DNA of 64,000 nt from Asterochloris sp. CNOR1 (taxonomy: Eukaryota; Chlorophyta; Trebouxiophyceae; Trebouxiales; Trebouxiaceae), in the NCBI GenBank assembly GCA_963969365.1, contig OZ017758.1, positions 1,488,001 through 1,552,000 of the forward strand, given 5' to 3'. Shown here piece by piece: positions 36,946-47,722 of this stretch. The translations under genes were made by a program, and so were the position numbers. The stretch's first letter is position 1. Each line of letters starts with the position of its first letter. Below the pieces are notes generated by a model, which saw only the letters and a program-made list of their open reading frames with translations, did no database searches and was not told the origin of the DNA.

Positions 36946-39900
36946 TTAAGATGCCTGCAGTAGTCGTGCTAGCAGGCTCGCAGCCTCTGACTTCTGTTCC
37001 TGCAGAGCTCTGACCTGGCTGCCAAGCTTGGCATTGGCCTCCTGAATTCCAGAGGAAAATATAGACTCAGTCCAGGGGCTGCACAGTAAAATTTCTGCAC
37101 GGAAAACCATGTGTGTGGCCATGTCCAGAAAAGCTCTTCACCTGAGGACCCAGCTGTTCCTGCTGGGAGTGCAGCTTGACTGCAGATTGCTGCACCTCCT
37201 TCTCCTTGGTGATCAGCTGCGTGACGGCAGCAGACCTGCTGCCAGCACTGCCCAGCCGACCAAAATCCCTGTCCAATTGGTCCAGCTGCAGCCCAATCAG
37301 GCAGACTGAAGAGGGTACAGGCAGCTGCAGATCCGCGGAGACAGAGCTGTGGGGTGTGCAAAGGTGTTGGCTGCATGAGAGCCACAGATATTGACAGCTT
37401 GGGCAACTCAGCCACATTACAATGTCGAAACTTGATGGATATTAGCCATCAAGCCATGGGGTATTGATGCTTGCCATGCCACCACCACTGGCTGTGCAGG
37501 CAGCCTACCACCATTGCAAGGTGTGGCCTCACCTTGATGGCGCTCTGCTCAAGCTGACGGATGCTTACATTCCTGCTGCCAGGACTCTCGATCAAATTTT
37601 GCAGAGCCTTTCTGCGCTCTGCAGGGCAGCAACAGAATGTCAGCACAGGCAGCCATCCCAGTTCATGCTCCAGGTGCCAGCCTTTGCTGCCTGATGAGAG
37701 ATGCATCTGATGAGAACAATGAGGCGCCAAGTTCATCAAGGCCTGGAGGCCCACGCCATAGCAGCCAATGGCTCATCAGATGCTTTGCAATCCTCTGCTG
37801 GCAGGCCTGCCACGGCAGGCACCAGCTCAGCATACTGCTAGACCCACTTGCCACAATGGGCTGCAGCAGGTCTGTACGGTCTCCAGTGATGCAGTGCAGA
37901 GCCCACCTGCCACGACGGCAGCAATCCTCTGCAGCAGAGCAGTGGTCTCCTCCTGCTCGCGTGCCCTCCTCCACTTCTCATCCTTGGTGATCCTGAAGTC
38001 GCAGCGCACCCACAGCACGGCGCTGGCAAACAACACGGCAAAGCTTGACACCAGCAGGGCTGGCTCGTGTAGCAGCTTGGCGCGGCTGAAGGCGTAAGTC
38101 ACAGTGAAGGGCTGCTGGTGCTCGGGGACCATGGACTGCTTCTTCAGCACCACAACTGGGCGGCCTGCTGTGTCCAGGTAGGTGTACTTGGTGTCCCTGG
38201 ACTCCACCACCGCAAAGGGGACGTCTGCCTGTATGCTGAAGGCACCCTCAGGCAGGACCACCTGCAGGGCAGCAGGTGTGGCCTGTTGCAGGGGCTGGAC
38301 TGCATGTGTGTAGCAAGGTATATGCGGACAGGCCCTATTATGGGGAGGTTTGTGGCCTTCTTGCTGGAGGAACTTCTGGGTAGCATCATCTACAGGGCCT
38401 GCAGGAGGCTCAAGGCCACACACCGGGTGATGCACATGGAGTACCTGTTGATGCAGGAGGCATCCTCAGGCAGCATCATCCCGAGGGCCCAAAAAGCAAA
38501 CCAGGGCAATTCAGGAGCAACATCTGCACTCATGCTGGAGGTGCCATCAGGCAGCGCTCTGACTGTTGGGCAGCATGGAGCCAAAGGCAGACCAGGGCAA
38601 TGCCAACGGGACGTCTGCCTGCTGAGGGCGCTATTAGGCAAGACTAATTGCAGGCCAGCAGGCAACCAGGGCAATAACATCATGCTATGTTTGCCTGCAG
38701 GCGGCTCCACCTGTTGGGCAGCAGGCAATGCTTGCTGTGATTGGGGCCAAAACGCCGTGTGGCTGGCGGCCCTGTCCCGAAACGCACCCTGCAGCAAGCT
38801 CTAGACCATGCAGGCCTGCAGGCCTGCGTTCTGCTGAGAGGTGGGGCCGTGCCTGCGGCAGCCTCAAGACAACATGATTACGCAGGTGGCTGCCCCCTGT
38901 AGGCTCCTGCAGACAGCACTAGGCTCAGGCTGGCAGACCTGCGCTCGGCTGGCACCTGGCCTCTCGCTATGCCAATGAGCCCCAAAGTTATGCTGTGCTG
39001 CAGGTGAGAATGCAACCCTTTTCCTGGGGCCAAACATGGGGCATCAGGCTTGGCACACGTCCTTTCACCTTGACTGTCAGGTCATCCACAACCATGCTCT
39101 CAAAGGGAGTGCTGAAATCTGTATTTAGCCTGAGGCGCCCATCTGCGAGCCGAGAGACGATGCTGTGCAGGGGCAGGCTGTACCCAAAGGTGAACTCTGT
39201 CTGCCAGCCGCCAAACAGGGGAAAGCGGGGCTTCAGCTCCACAAAGGCGGTGCGCAACCCATACCTGGAGGCAGAGGCAGCACAGCAGTGGAGTGGGTAA
39301 AAGCTGTGTAGGCAGACACATGAGAGCACCTCCAGAGATACATGCCGCCAGGGCTTCAGGACGCCCCACATGAGCCCTCAGGCAGATGTGCAGCGTGGGG
39401 GCCTCAGCCCTACAGGCAGACGTTGCACCAGTCTGCAATGCATGAGTCAAGACCTCGAGACAAAGACCCACGAAGATCATGGCGTCATCATGGGCATGCC
39501 ACCAAACCCTTGGTACTCCCCACATGAGCCCACAGAAGCTGTACCAGGCATGTGAACCAGGGAGCCTCAGCTCTGCTGGAGGAGATAGCCAGTCCCTAGC
39601 TGCATGCAATGCTGCAATATTTCTATATTCAGCACAAGGGTCTCCACCAGCAAATAAGCATGCTACTCCACCGTACTAACAGTGCCCTCAGCACCAGTAA
39701 TGCACCTGATGTTGGAGCTGGAGATGTTGCCAATCTCGTCGCGGTAGTAGGTGGCATGGGCTGCGGCAGGGATGGTACCAATCAGCTTGGTGATGGCTGC
39801 ACGGGAGTACCCGCCAGGGTTGGACTGCAGGTCCAGTCGAGACCATGCGCCCTTGTGCTTGGCCCCAGTGTGCCTGCAGAGCAGTGACAGATGTGGTTGG

Positions 39901-42181
39901 CCGATTACAGTGGCAGCTGATAGCACAGCAAGGCCGCCCACTGTGGTGGCTTTGGGGCTCTAAATGAGCAAGGCCCCGTTCAGTGACGCAGGCAGAATCT
40001 GGACTACAGGCAACACATCCACTCTGGGCCAGCCCAATTTCAAACAACACTGAAGTGGGCCTCATCTTGTGCAGCCAGCATCCTGCCTGCAGAGCTGTGC
40101 AGATGTAGAGCTGGCCTGCAGATGCAGCAGCCCCTTGCTGAGACAGGGCCCTGCATCTACCAGAGGCTTCTTTGCAGGCTTACTTAGACTTTCCTGGTCA
40201 TGACTTTGGGCAGTGCTCAACAGACAGCAGATGCAGTGGGCAGGGGCGTGCCCACAGCATGTAACTCTGCTGCAGCTGAGGGCTTGCCACCCAGGCATGA
40301 TGACCAGATGCTGTGTCAGCTAGCCCTGAGCACAGGCTGCTCAAGCTGTGGGCTGTGGGCAAGCCAGCATCAACACATCAGCATGCCCATGCCGCAGCTG
40401 ACCTGCTTTGTGGAGGCTGCACATGCCTGCATGGCCTTTTTGCTGTGGGAGCCTTCCAGTGTATCTGTCTGAGTGCTGCTGCTTTTGGAACATGAGAGCA
40501 GCCCAAATCTGCAGCTAACCTGAGGTAGTATTTCTCCTCCACATACACATTCCCCCAGTGGGACACCTCAATCTCGCGCACCAGCCGTGTGGCATGCAGG
40601 AAGGGGCTGTTGTTCTCAAAGTGGACGTGCATAGGGTCCACCGTGAAGGCTGGGGTGTCGGTGTAGGGGCCGAAGGTGATGACCTTGCCCTGGCGTTTGG
40701 TGGGGGCCAGCTGGCTGTGGCTCTCCACCTTGGCACTGGGCAGACGCACCTGCAGCATTGATGGGATGAAAGAGGTGTCACACAGGGATGCCTGCAAGTT
40801 GGTGCTTGGTGAGGCCCAGGTGGCTGTGGCCCCACACCCTGGCAATCGCAAACTGCACCTGCAGCATTGAGACAGTGCCCGATTTGTCAGCAAGAAGTGC
40901 CTGCAGTGAGCTCTTGCCTTGTCTTGCCATATGGCTGTGACTGTTTGTGTTGGCACTCGCCAGACACACCTGCAGCCAGGGAGGATGTGTGCTGTCATGT
41001 GTGATGGCTACGAGGGCGCCCTGAGCTGGGTATCTGGCTTCCTTTTGCAATGTGAATATGCTGGTGTGGACATGGCTCAGTGAGCCATCAGTTCAAGTGC
41101 TGAGGCAGAGACGAGTAACAGCTTGGTACCCTCCTCTGAAGCACTCATGCCAGGGATGGCTGGCCTTGGCAACTCAATGGGTTTCCATGTGCTTGTTGGG
41201 GGCAAAATGCGGCTGGACGATGCTCCAAGGGCCCATCCCCGGCAGCAAAAGCTTTTGTCGCGCCAGAACGCTGAAAGATGTGCCTTGATGGTCCAGGCGC
41301 CCTGCATAGTACTGTTGCTGCACAGCCTCAGGCCTCACCTTGGTGGTCTGCTTCTTGACAGGGTAGGCTGCTGGGGCTAGGTGACTGCCCTCAAACAGCA
41401 CCTTCTGAGAGTCAGCCTGCCCAATCTGCGCAGGCAGGGGCCGCTGCAAATCGGTGTAGACAGCATAGCGCTCCAGCAGCTCTGTCTTGCCAGGCTGGAT
41501 TGCCTGCTGCAGCTGCACGCCTATGCAGGACCAGTTGATGGGTGCAGCAGCTCCAGCGATGACCTGCAAATTGTAGTGAGGCCTGTACTATGTGTGTACG
41601 GGAGCAGACTCAAACACAAGTAAGAGTCTGGCAGCTGTTCGAAAAGCGGCATGAATGCTCTGTCTGCGGTGTAAGCAGGGCAGATTTCACAGGCAGCCTT
41701 GAATCAAGCTAGATTGTTGCTTTCTTTGGCCACTTCAGGCTGACCTCAAGCTCTGGCGCCTCCTTGTCATCCCCTTGTGTCACCTGCAGAGCAAGCCGTC
41801 AAGCAGCTTAAAGCAGTAAACGTACGGACTGGGATGTTGCAAAGGCAAGCGTCTCACCTCAAGATGCGCCTCCCTTGCGGCGTGCTCCTGACTCTGACAC
41901 AAGACCACAGAGGTCACAGGCTCAGACCCTGCATTCCTGAAGGCAATCTTCTCTGTGTAGATTGTGAGCTGAGACTTAAGATCAACCTGCAGCATTCATG
42001 ACAGGATCTGAGAGCAGAACTGCTGGCTGCCTTGTCTCAGCGTTTGGCAACCAAAGATGGTTGCAAAGATGCCTGTGAAACCCACCTCGACATCAATCGA
42101 GTCTATCACCAGTGCTGGGCTGGCAGTCGCGGACAGCAAGCCTGCTGCGATCAACAGGTATCGCCAGATCATGGCTGCCAT
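36946..42181 (-). CDS. OST1: Ribophorin I, oligosaccharyltransferase subunit
   Basis: Eleven exons (42181-42086, 41986-41858, 41783-41745, 41563-41339, 40749-40520, 39873-39706, 39264-39069, 38261-37907, 37618-37533, 37285-37142, 37041-36946) give 587 residues, close to human ribophorin I. The signal peptide is MAAMIWRYLLIAAGLLSAT. Family landmarks are KVITFGPYTDTPAFTVDP, VHFENNSPFLHATRLVREIE, VSHWGNVYVEEKYYLR, TYYRDEIGNISSSNI and RFPLFGGWQTEFTFGY. One transmembrane helix follows (ALLVSSFAVLFASAVLWV), then RITKDEKWRR and a cytosolic coiled coil. The protein is part of the ER complex that N-glycosylates nascent chains. All splice sites used are GT-AG. Two of its introns carry arrays of decayed exon-edge copies. 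Confidence 0.96.
38350..38665 (-). repeat. Four decayed copies of OST1 exon 8 start
   Basis: The exon edge on + DNA (38220-38261) reads GACGTCTGCCTG, then GGCACCCTCAGGCAGGACCA beside its CTGCAG acceptor. In the adjoining intron related blocks lie near 38358-38405 (GGAACTTCTGGGTAGCATCA), 38445-38490 (GGCATCCTCAGGCAGCATCA), 38529-38570 (GGTGCCATCAGGCAGCGCTC) and 38608-38658 (GACGTCTGCCTG then GGCGCTATTAGGCAAGACTA). Spacing is about 80-90 bp. Confidence 0.75.
40792..40975 (-). repeat. Two decayed copies of OST1 exon 5 start and acceptor
   Basis: The exon start at 40749 is followed outward by ACCTGCAGCATTGA. Copy one (40792-40870) ends in the same ACCTGCAGCATTGA and copy two (40899-40975) in ACACCTGCAGCC, each with TGGCTGTG at the same place inside. 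In translation the real VRLPSAKVESHSQLAPTK is echoed by VQFAIARVWGHSHLGLTK and VCLASANTNSHSHMA. The duplicated unit therefore spans the exon-intron junction. Confidence 0.8.
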
Positions 42182-42635
42182 GACATGCAGCTGGACGAGC
42201 TTGACCTCGTCCTATCTGAGTCAAGTTGTCCGCCAAGTGCAGATAGCATCGAATGCATGGGTTACGAACAGCTGCAGCCCAATGCCCCTTCTGGGTGCTG
42301 ACACTGGTGCATGTCGGAAGGCAGGCTGGACTCCCAGTGAGCGTGACGTGCACCGTCCTGGTCTTGAATCCCATCACCTGCTGGGTGGCAGTCCCGTGAG
42401 TGTCGCCAATGCACCACAGTTGTTTGAAAGGCGTTGCCTGCTGCACATAAGGCAGAGCACACTAGCTCTTCCTCTGCAGGTTCCTTCTGTACGTTGTGTG
42501 CCTCAGACATCCTGGACAGTCCCTTGTCTCCAGGCATGCAACGCTTCTTGAGCAGTAAGCCACCCATCAACGCTGTCCTGCATGCATCACGTGTGACGGA
42601 GGTGGAGCTTCCCTGCTCCCAAATGCAGGGCTCAG
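42182..42635. promoter_or_regulatory. Divergent upstream region of OST1 and the GGCT-like gene
   Basis: About 450 bases between divergent start codons. An open frame crosses it on the + strand but shows no recognisable motif, and I take the stretch as promoter and 5' UTR. Confidence 0.35.
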
Positions 42636-45206
42636 ATGGCTGTGGCGCTTAGGCACCCACAGCTGGCAATGCAATGCCACATCAGCACACCTGGACCCCA
42701 GAGGACGCTGGCTCTGACAGAAGCCAGCACTGAGCAGGGCGGGCAGAGGCTGTGGTACCTGGCTTTTGGTGCCGATATGAACCAGGACTGCCTCACTAAG
42801 CAGCGTGGCATCCAACCCACTGCATCCCTTCCCTGCGTGCTAGAGGGCTACACTTTATCCTTTGCCTACAGAGGTGCGCCTGCAACACAACGTTCCCCTG
42901 TGCGGCAGCATCGGCAATGCAGCAGTGCCAGCAATTGGTGGCTACATGATCAACTGTGCAGACAGTGCAGGCCTGAAGGGCTGTGCAGCCCTCGCCAAAA
43001 AACCAGCTGTCAACCTGGAGGCAGGAGGGCTGTGCAACCCTTGCAAACCTGATGGCTGTCAACCTGGTGACTCACCCGCCTGCACATAAGGTTCTGATTT
43101 GCAGGCCGTGCTCTCTGCAGGTCTCCCTTATGTGGAGCCGAGCTTCGACAGCATTGAGCCGCTGCAGTGGCAGCCGCCTCCGCAAGTGCTATCTCCCACC
43201 AGCACCAGAGGCGCTCAGACAGTTGGGCCACATCAGCCCTACAGCCAGGCTGTGGCTAGCCCTGCTGTCATGTACAGGGCAGAAGAAGTCATTGCACAGG
43301 CCAGCTTGCATATTTGATGTCAGCTCTGAGAAATTGCGTACGCAGCTTGAGCTGTTCACCTTGCCTCTTGTATCGCAAGTTGAGGCCAGCTTTTCTGAGG
43401 CTGGCCCCCTGATGCCACCTCCGGCGCTGCCTTTGCCTTGCTTTGGACAACCTTTGACACCTCGACCGCGCCTTGCAGAGTGGCAGCATCAAGCCTCCGC
43501 AGCATGCCATCAGCGTGCACGCAGCAGACCGGGCAGCAGCGGCAAGTCTGCCCAACAGCAGGCATGGCTCAGAGACGGGCACAGCAGCTTCCGAAGATGG
43601 GACCTCCGCCTCAGGGGATGGTGGGCCTGAGCCTGAGCTGCCACCAAGCGTCCCGCCTGGGGTGGTGAGCGGCATGAGCAGCCCGGTCAAGGTGGAGGGG
43701 GTCAGGAGGACCATCAGCGATGATGGCTCACTGACCTTCAGCCCAGAGCTGGTCAAGCAGTTGCAGGTGGGCCGCCGCGGCACAGTGCTGTGGCAGTGAG
43801 TTCTGCATGCCAAGTTGCAGACTGTTGGCTGCAGGTGCTGTGGCGTGATGTGTGGGCAGGGGACTCGCTGACTTGAAGTCTATCAGCTGAAGGCTCCTGG
43901 CCCCATGCTCAGCTGATGCTCCTCGACTGCTTGAGGGCTGGTGGGCTCTGCGAAGACATTGGCCTCTGTGCTGGCTCGCAGTTGTTCATTCAAAGCTGCC
44001 GCACTGTCGATGTTGCATGACACGCTGCACAGCAGCACTACCCTACAGCGTGGCCCAGCTGAGTTTGCACTTCTTCCCAACTCGTGCTGAACAGGGCCTC
44101 CACTTGCTGCAGGAGGGTATCGCCAAGTCTCCAAGCCCACGCAACAAAACAAAGCGCAGACGTGCTCAGAGTCAGGCAGCCAGCACCACCAGCGATGCAG
44201 ACACTGCCATTGAAGGAGACCACAGAATGATCAGCTGTCAGCTCACCCAGCCCCTGCAAATGGTGGCCTGCAGCCCCAGCTCGCAGCAGCAGGGCAGGTG
44301 CAGGTGCAGGTGCACGGAGTGGCCCACCACATCACGCAGGCTGAGATGGACGAAATTTGCAGGACTGAGGGTTGAGCAGTAGCCAGCAGAGTGAGCTGCT
44401 GATTGAGGGGTTGGAGGGCAGATTGCAGGACTGCAGCGCTGCCTAACGCTGCCTTTGCAGCATCAGCTGGAGGCATGCCTTTCACTGTTAGTCTGCTGCG
44501 CGGCCACCATATGCTGCACTGCAGCACCAGCTGTGCAGCTGCTTTTTGTTGGCCATGCTGCTGACAGCGTGGTTCACCGCAACAGCACTCACCCTGCCGT
44601 GCAGACCGAGGCTACTTCGAGCAGGAGGTGACCTGTGTATTGTATGGCAGCCAGCATATCACTGGTGTGGCTCTGCTGATGCACCCCAGCAGCAAGGCGC
44701 GCTCAGTGAGTCAAACAGGCATCATGTAGCTGTTGCCCACTCTGGCTCATTGTGGTCCTTGCGCACAGGATAAACTCCTTTGAGCGGTGCTGGTGCCCAT
44801 GCACAGCATGCCACTGGCCCACCACCTTTGAAGCCCCTGTTGGATTTCGCTGCCATTGTCTGGATGGAAGTGACCCCTGCAGGGCAAGGCAGGACTCCCC
44901 TCAGTAAGGTACTTAAGCCTTCTTAGACAGGGTGCCGAGCAGCATGGGCTTCAGGCAGACTATTGCAAGTTTCTGGGCAGCCTCCAGGCGTTTGAGGCAG
45001 ACACATGGGGCAAGCAAATGGGGGCTAAGGTGATGAGGACCTTATTTGCACCACTGTTATTCATGATGGTGCGCGACATTGGCCCTGCAGTACGTTCACA
45101 CCAGCGCCTTTTCCAGATTGTGTGCAGCACTGGCGATGCAGTCACAGATGCTGCTTGGCTGCTGCACGACTGGCTTCTGGCCCCAATTCTTGGCAGTGGC
45201 TGCTGA
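42636..45206 (+). CDS. Gamma-glutamylcyclotransferase-like protein with a disordered insert
   Basis: Six exons (42636-42873, 43121-43185, 43479-43766, 44310-44370, 44605-44705, 44883-45206) give about 358 residues. The GGCT fold motifs are in order: LWYLAFGADMNQDCL with RGIQP (substrate loop), FAYRGLPYVEPSFDSIEP, VHGVAHHITQAEMDEICRTE carrying the conserved acidic residue, YFEQEVTCVLYG, and LPSVRYLSLLRQGAEQHGL. A Ser/Pro/Gly-rich segment of about 95 residues (exon 3) is inserted between the second and third blocks. The C-terminus adds a region with two short hydrophobic stretches (RTLFAPLLFMMV). GGCT enzymes release 5-oxoproline from gamma-glutamyl peptides; activity here is inferred. The start could be 42669. 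A TGTAA motif lies at 45355-45359. The exon 4 donor GTTGAG is atypical. Confidence 0.78.
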
Positions 45207-46148
45207 CATATTTTGACTGCAATCTCAATCTGATGCTGTGTGGACTGTCATCTACCAGCCTTTGAAGCATTGTTCCCAGACCCCAAGACTGCCTGTGCCC
45301 GAAGCGGAGCCAGATCAGTCATGTTCTGACATTTCCTTGATCTGGCCATTGCGCTGTAATTTGCTTCTTGATATCCTTTGTGCAGCTGTCCTTCAAGCTG
45401 CACATTCGAACAAAGAAGATGCTGTTGGCCCCAGACTGCTGCAGCTCACTGGTGAAGGTGTTTGTCCACATTACATTGGGAGCCCGGTGAATGGCAGCAA
45501 GGAACCAATGTGTGCAGGGGCATGACCAAAGTGCATCCAGTCTAGCTCTCACTGGCAAGTCTTACAGCAGAGGGCCTGGTCCATGCAGTGCAAGCGACAG
45601 GCCGCATGATCTAAATGAGACAAAGGCAGTCCTAATAGCTCATTGAGACCTGGCATGCTGGAGCTTTCCCTGGCAAGTTCAAGGCGCCTGAGGAGGCGCC
45701 CCATGGGGAGTGTGTCCAGTTGGGAGTAAGCTCAATGCCGGGCACCCAGTGAGCACTGAACAGTTCAATCAATATGCGACCTAACCACACTGGACAAGCT
45801 CATGCCAACCGGACTGTGTTGGCGCCTTCATGATTATGTCGCTGTGGCTGGCTGTAGTCTGCTGCCGGCATCCAGAAGGGCAAGACACCAGGCACCACAT
45901 GCCCTGCCGTGGCAGCAGCCATGTGAGGGTGCTCATCGTGAGCTCTTGGCTTCCTCGCTGCAGCTCAACTCAAAGGCTGCAGTCCCCAAGGAAGGCATAT
46001 GCTTGTTCACCAGCTGCAGCACCCAGGGATAGGGTGCATGCATGGCTCAACACCAACCACAGCGTGCTCAGCTCGCCTAGCCAGCAGCTGCCTCCCTCCA
46101 CTATCAACAGCAGCTTGGCATCATGCCTGTCAGCAGTTCTCCAAGTAT
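45207..46148. other. Long convergent intergenic region
   Basis: About 940 bases between two convergent stops, the longest gap in the window. I found no conserved peptide or tRNA-like fold. Open frames up to 129 codons on the + strand look like chance. It may include an unrecognised 3' exon of the GGCT-like gene. Confidence 0.4.
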
Positions 46149-47585
46149 TCAGGCGCCCGCAGCCTCATCGTCAGCTAGCTGGCGCATCTTGGGGCCCCAC
46201 TTGCTCAAAATTCCTCTGATATCACCATCGATGCGCGTGCCAGCCCCTCCCCAGACAAGCAGGTGAGGCAGATCAGCCAGGCCATTGTTTCCCACTTCGA
46301 ACTTGGGCTCAAAGCCCATGCGTGTATAGAATTTCACCAGGCGCCGGTGCTGGTAGTCTGCAGAGTGTCAGGAGAGGCAGCGTCAGCCAAGAACAAAACA
46401 TGTACAGGGTTGACCACTTAGCCCGCCATGCATCGTCCTGTGTGCTGGAGGGAATGGAAATGGTACTGCGCCTCACATGTAGGTTTCAGTGCAGGGGCAA
46501 GCAGGGCGACAGGGAGGCTGATGATGCCTGGCTCAGACTGCAGAAAAAGGCCGTGAGCCCAAGTCCGGCGCTCCCTGCCAGAGGACACACAGGTAGGGAT
46601 AGCTTGCCAAGGCGGCTCCTGGGTGTCTAGCGTAGGATGGATTGTGTGCAGGCTCACCATCGTCATTGATGGCAAGGGCCTCTGCTTTGGTGCAGCCAAG
46701 CTCATAGCCATGAGCCAGCAGGGCAACCACAACAATGAGGCTGAGGCCCCAGAAGGAGCCTCCCCTGATGCGCTGCCTGTCCTCTGCACTCATCCTGCAA
46801 CACATGGATGCCCTTGAGTGCCATGTCAAGGCCTATCACAGCTGGCAGGGCAGCGCTTCCGCCAGACGATCCTCGGTGGTGAGTGCCAGGTAGCATTGTG
46901 CGCTCTGTGGGTTGACACCTTTGGTTTGACATGGGACAAGGGCAGCGTGCAATCTGAAACCTGACATTTGCGTGGCAGCAGCCATGTGTTGCTGACAGCT
47001 CAGAGCATCAAGGGATGCTCTGGAGGTCGACGACTCTGGCATTCTGTGTGTGACTCAGGCAGTGGCTCAGGCAGCTGCATGGTGCTGCCCAGAGGCTGTG
47101 CAACACACAATTGTCATGTGGCTGGTGGCCAAGCCAGAGAGCTGCTCACTTGCGGTTGAAGATGCGCATGCTGTCACAGTGCTGCAGCTTGAGGGGCCGT
47201 ACAAGAAAGCCGCTGCTTTCGGCCACCAGTGGGCCGCTCTCATCGCCTGCACACCAGCAGGCAGGGCGGCAGGTGTAGCACAGCGTCAGAGAGGCTGGAA
47301 CTAACAGGCAGTACCGTAGGCATGCAGTCATGCCCCACCGTCATGACAGGCAACTCTGTAGGCCGGCCCGACAGTCTTGACGGTGAGGTGCAGGCCTCTG
47401 CATGGGCAGAGTGACCTCATCAGGCTAAAGCATTCCAACATGGAGTTGAGGGCTCTCTCAGCAGGCAAGACTTACCTTGCTGCCGCTGCTTGCTTGGCAT
47501 CTGCAAGTGTGGCAACCCTTGGCTCAGTCCCAATGTAGCATCTGCACGGCTGTATTGGTGCTGTTATACGGCTCAAAGTTGCCAT
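46149..47585 (-). CDS. GNAT-family N-acetyltransferase-like protein
   Basis: Five exons (47585-47476, 47397-47339, 47246-47154, 46783-46658, 46357-46149) give 198 residues. The N-terminus MATLSRITAPIQPCRCYIGT could be a plastid transit peptide. The C-terminal half shows the GNAT pattern: WGLSLIVVVALLAHGYELGC (the helix of the acetyl-CoA site region), AEALAINDDDYQHRRLVKFY, TRMGFEPKFEV and LLVWGGAGTRID. The AINDDD...RLVKFY.RMGF signature is shared with an uncharacterised plant and algal acetyltransferase group; the substrate is not known. The third intron is best read with a GC donor (GCAAGT after 47154), giving MRIFNQDRQRIRGG. A GT donor three bases on breaks the frame unless an extra exon exists. 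It lies only 137 bases downstream of the nucleostemin-like stop on the same strand. Confidence 0.75.
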
Positions 47586-47722
47586 CAGCCCAGTGTCCCG
47601 AACTCTGTCAGGTATGTTTTATGGTTTCAGAGATCTGCTATCGATGCCACAGATGAGAGCATGTCTTCAAAAGTGTCTCATGCATTCGAACTTCCGTCAA
47701 TGAATACGTGACAGATTGATGA

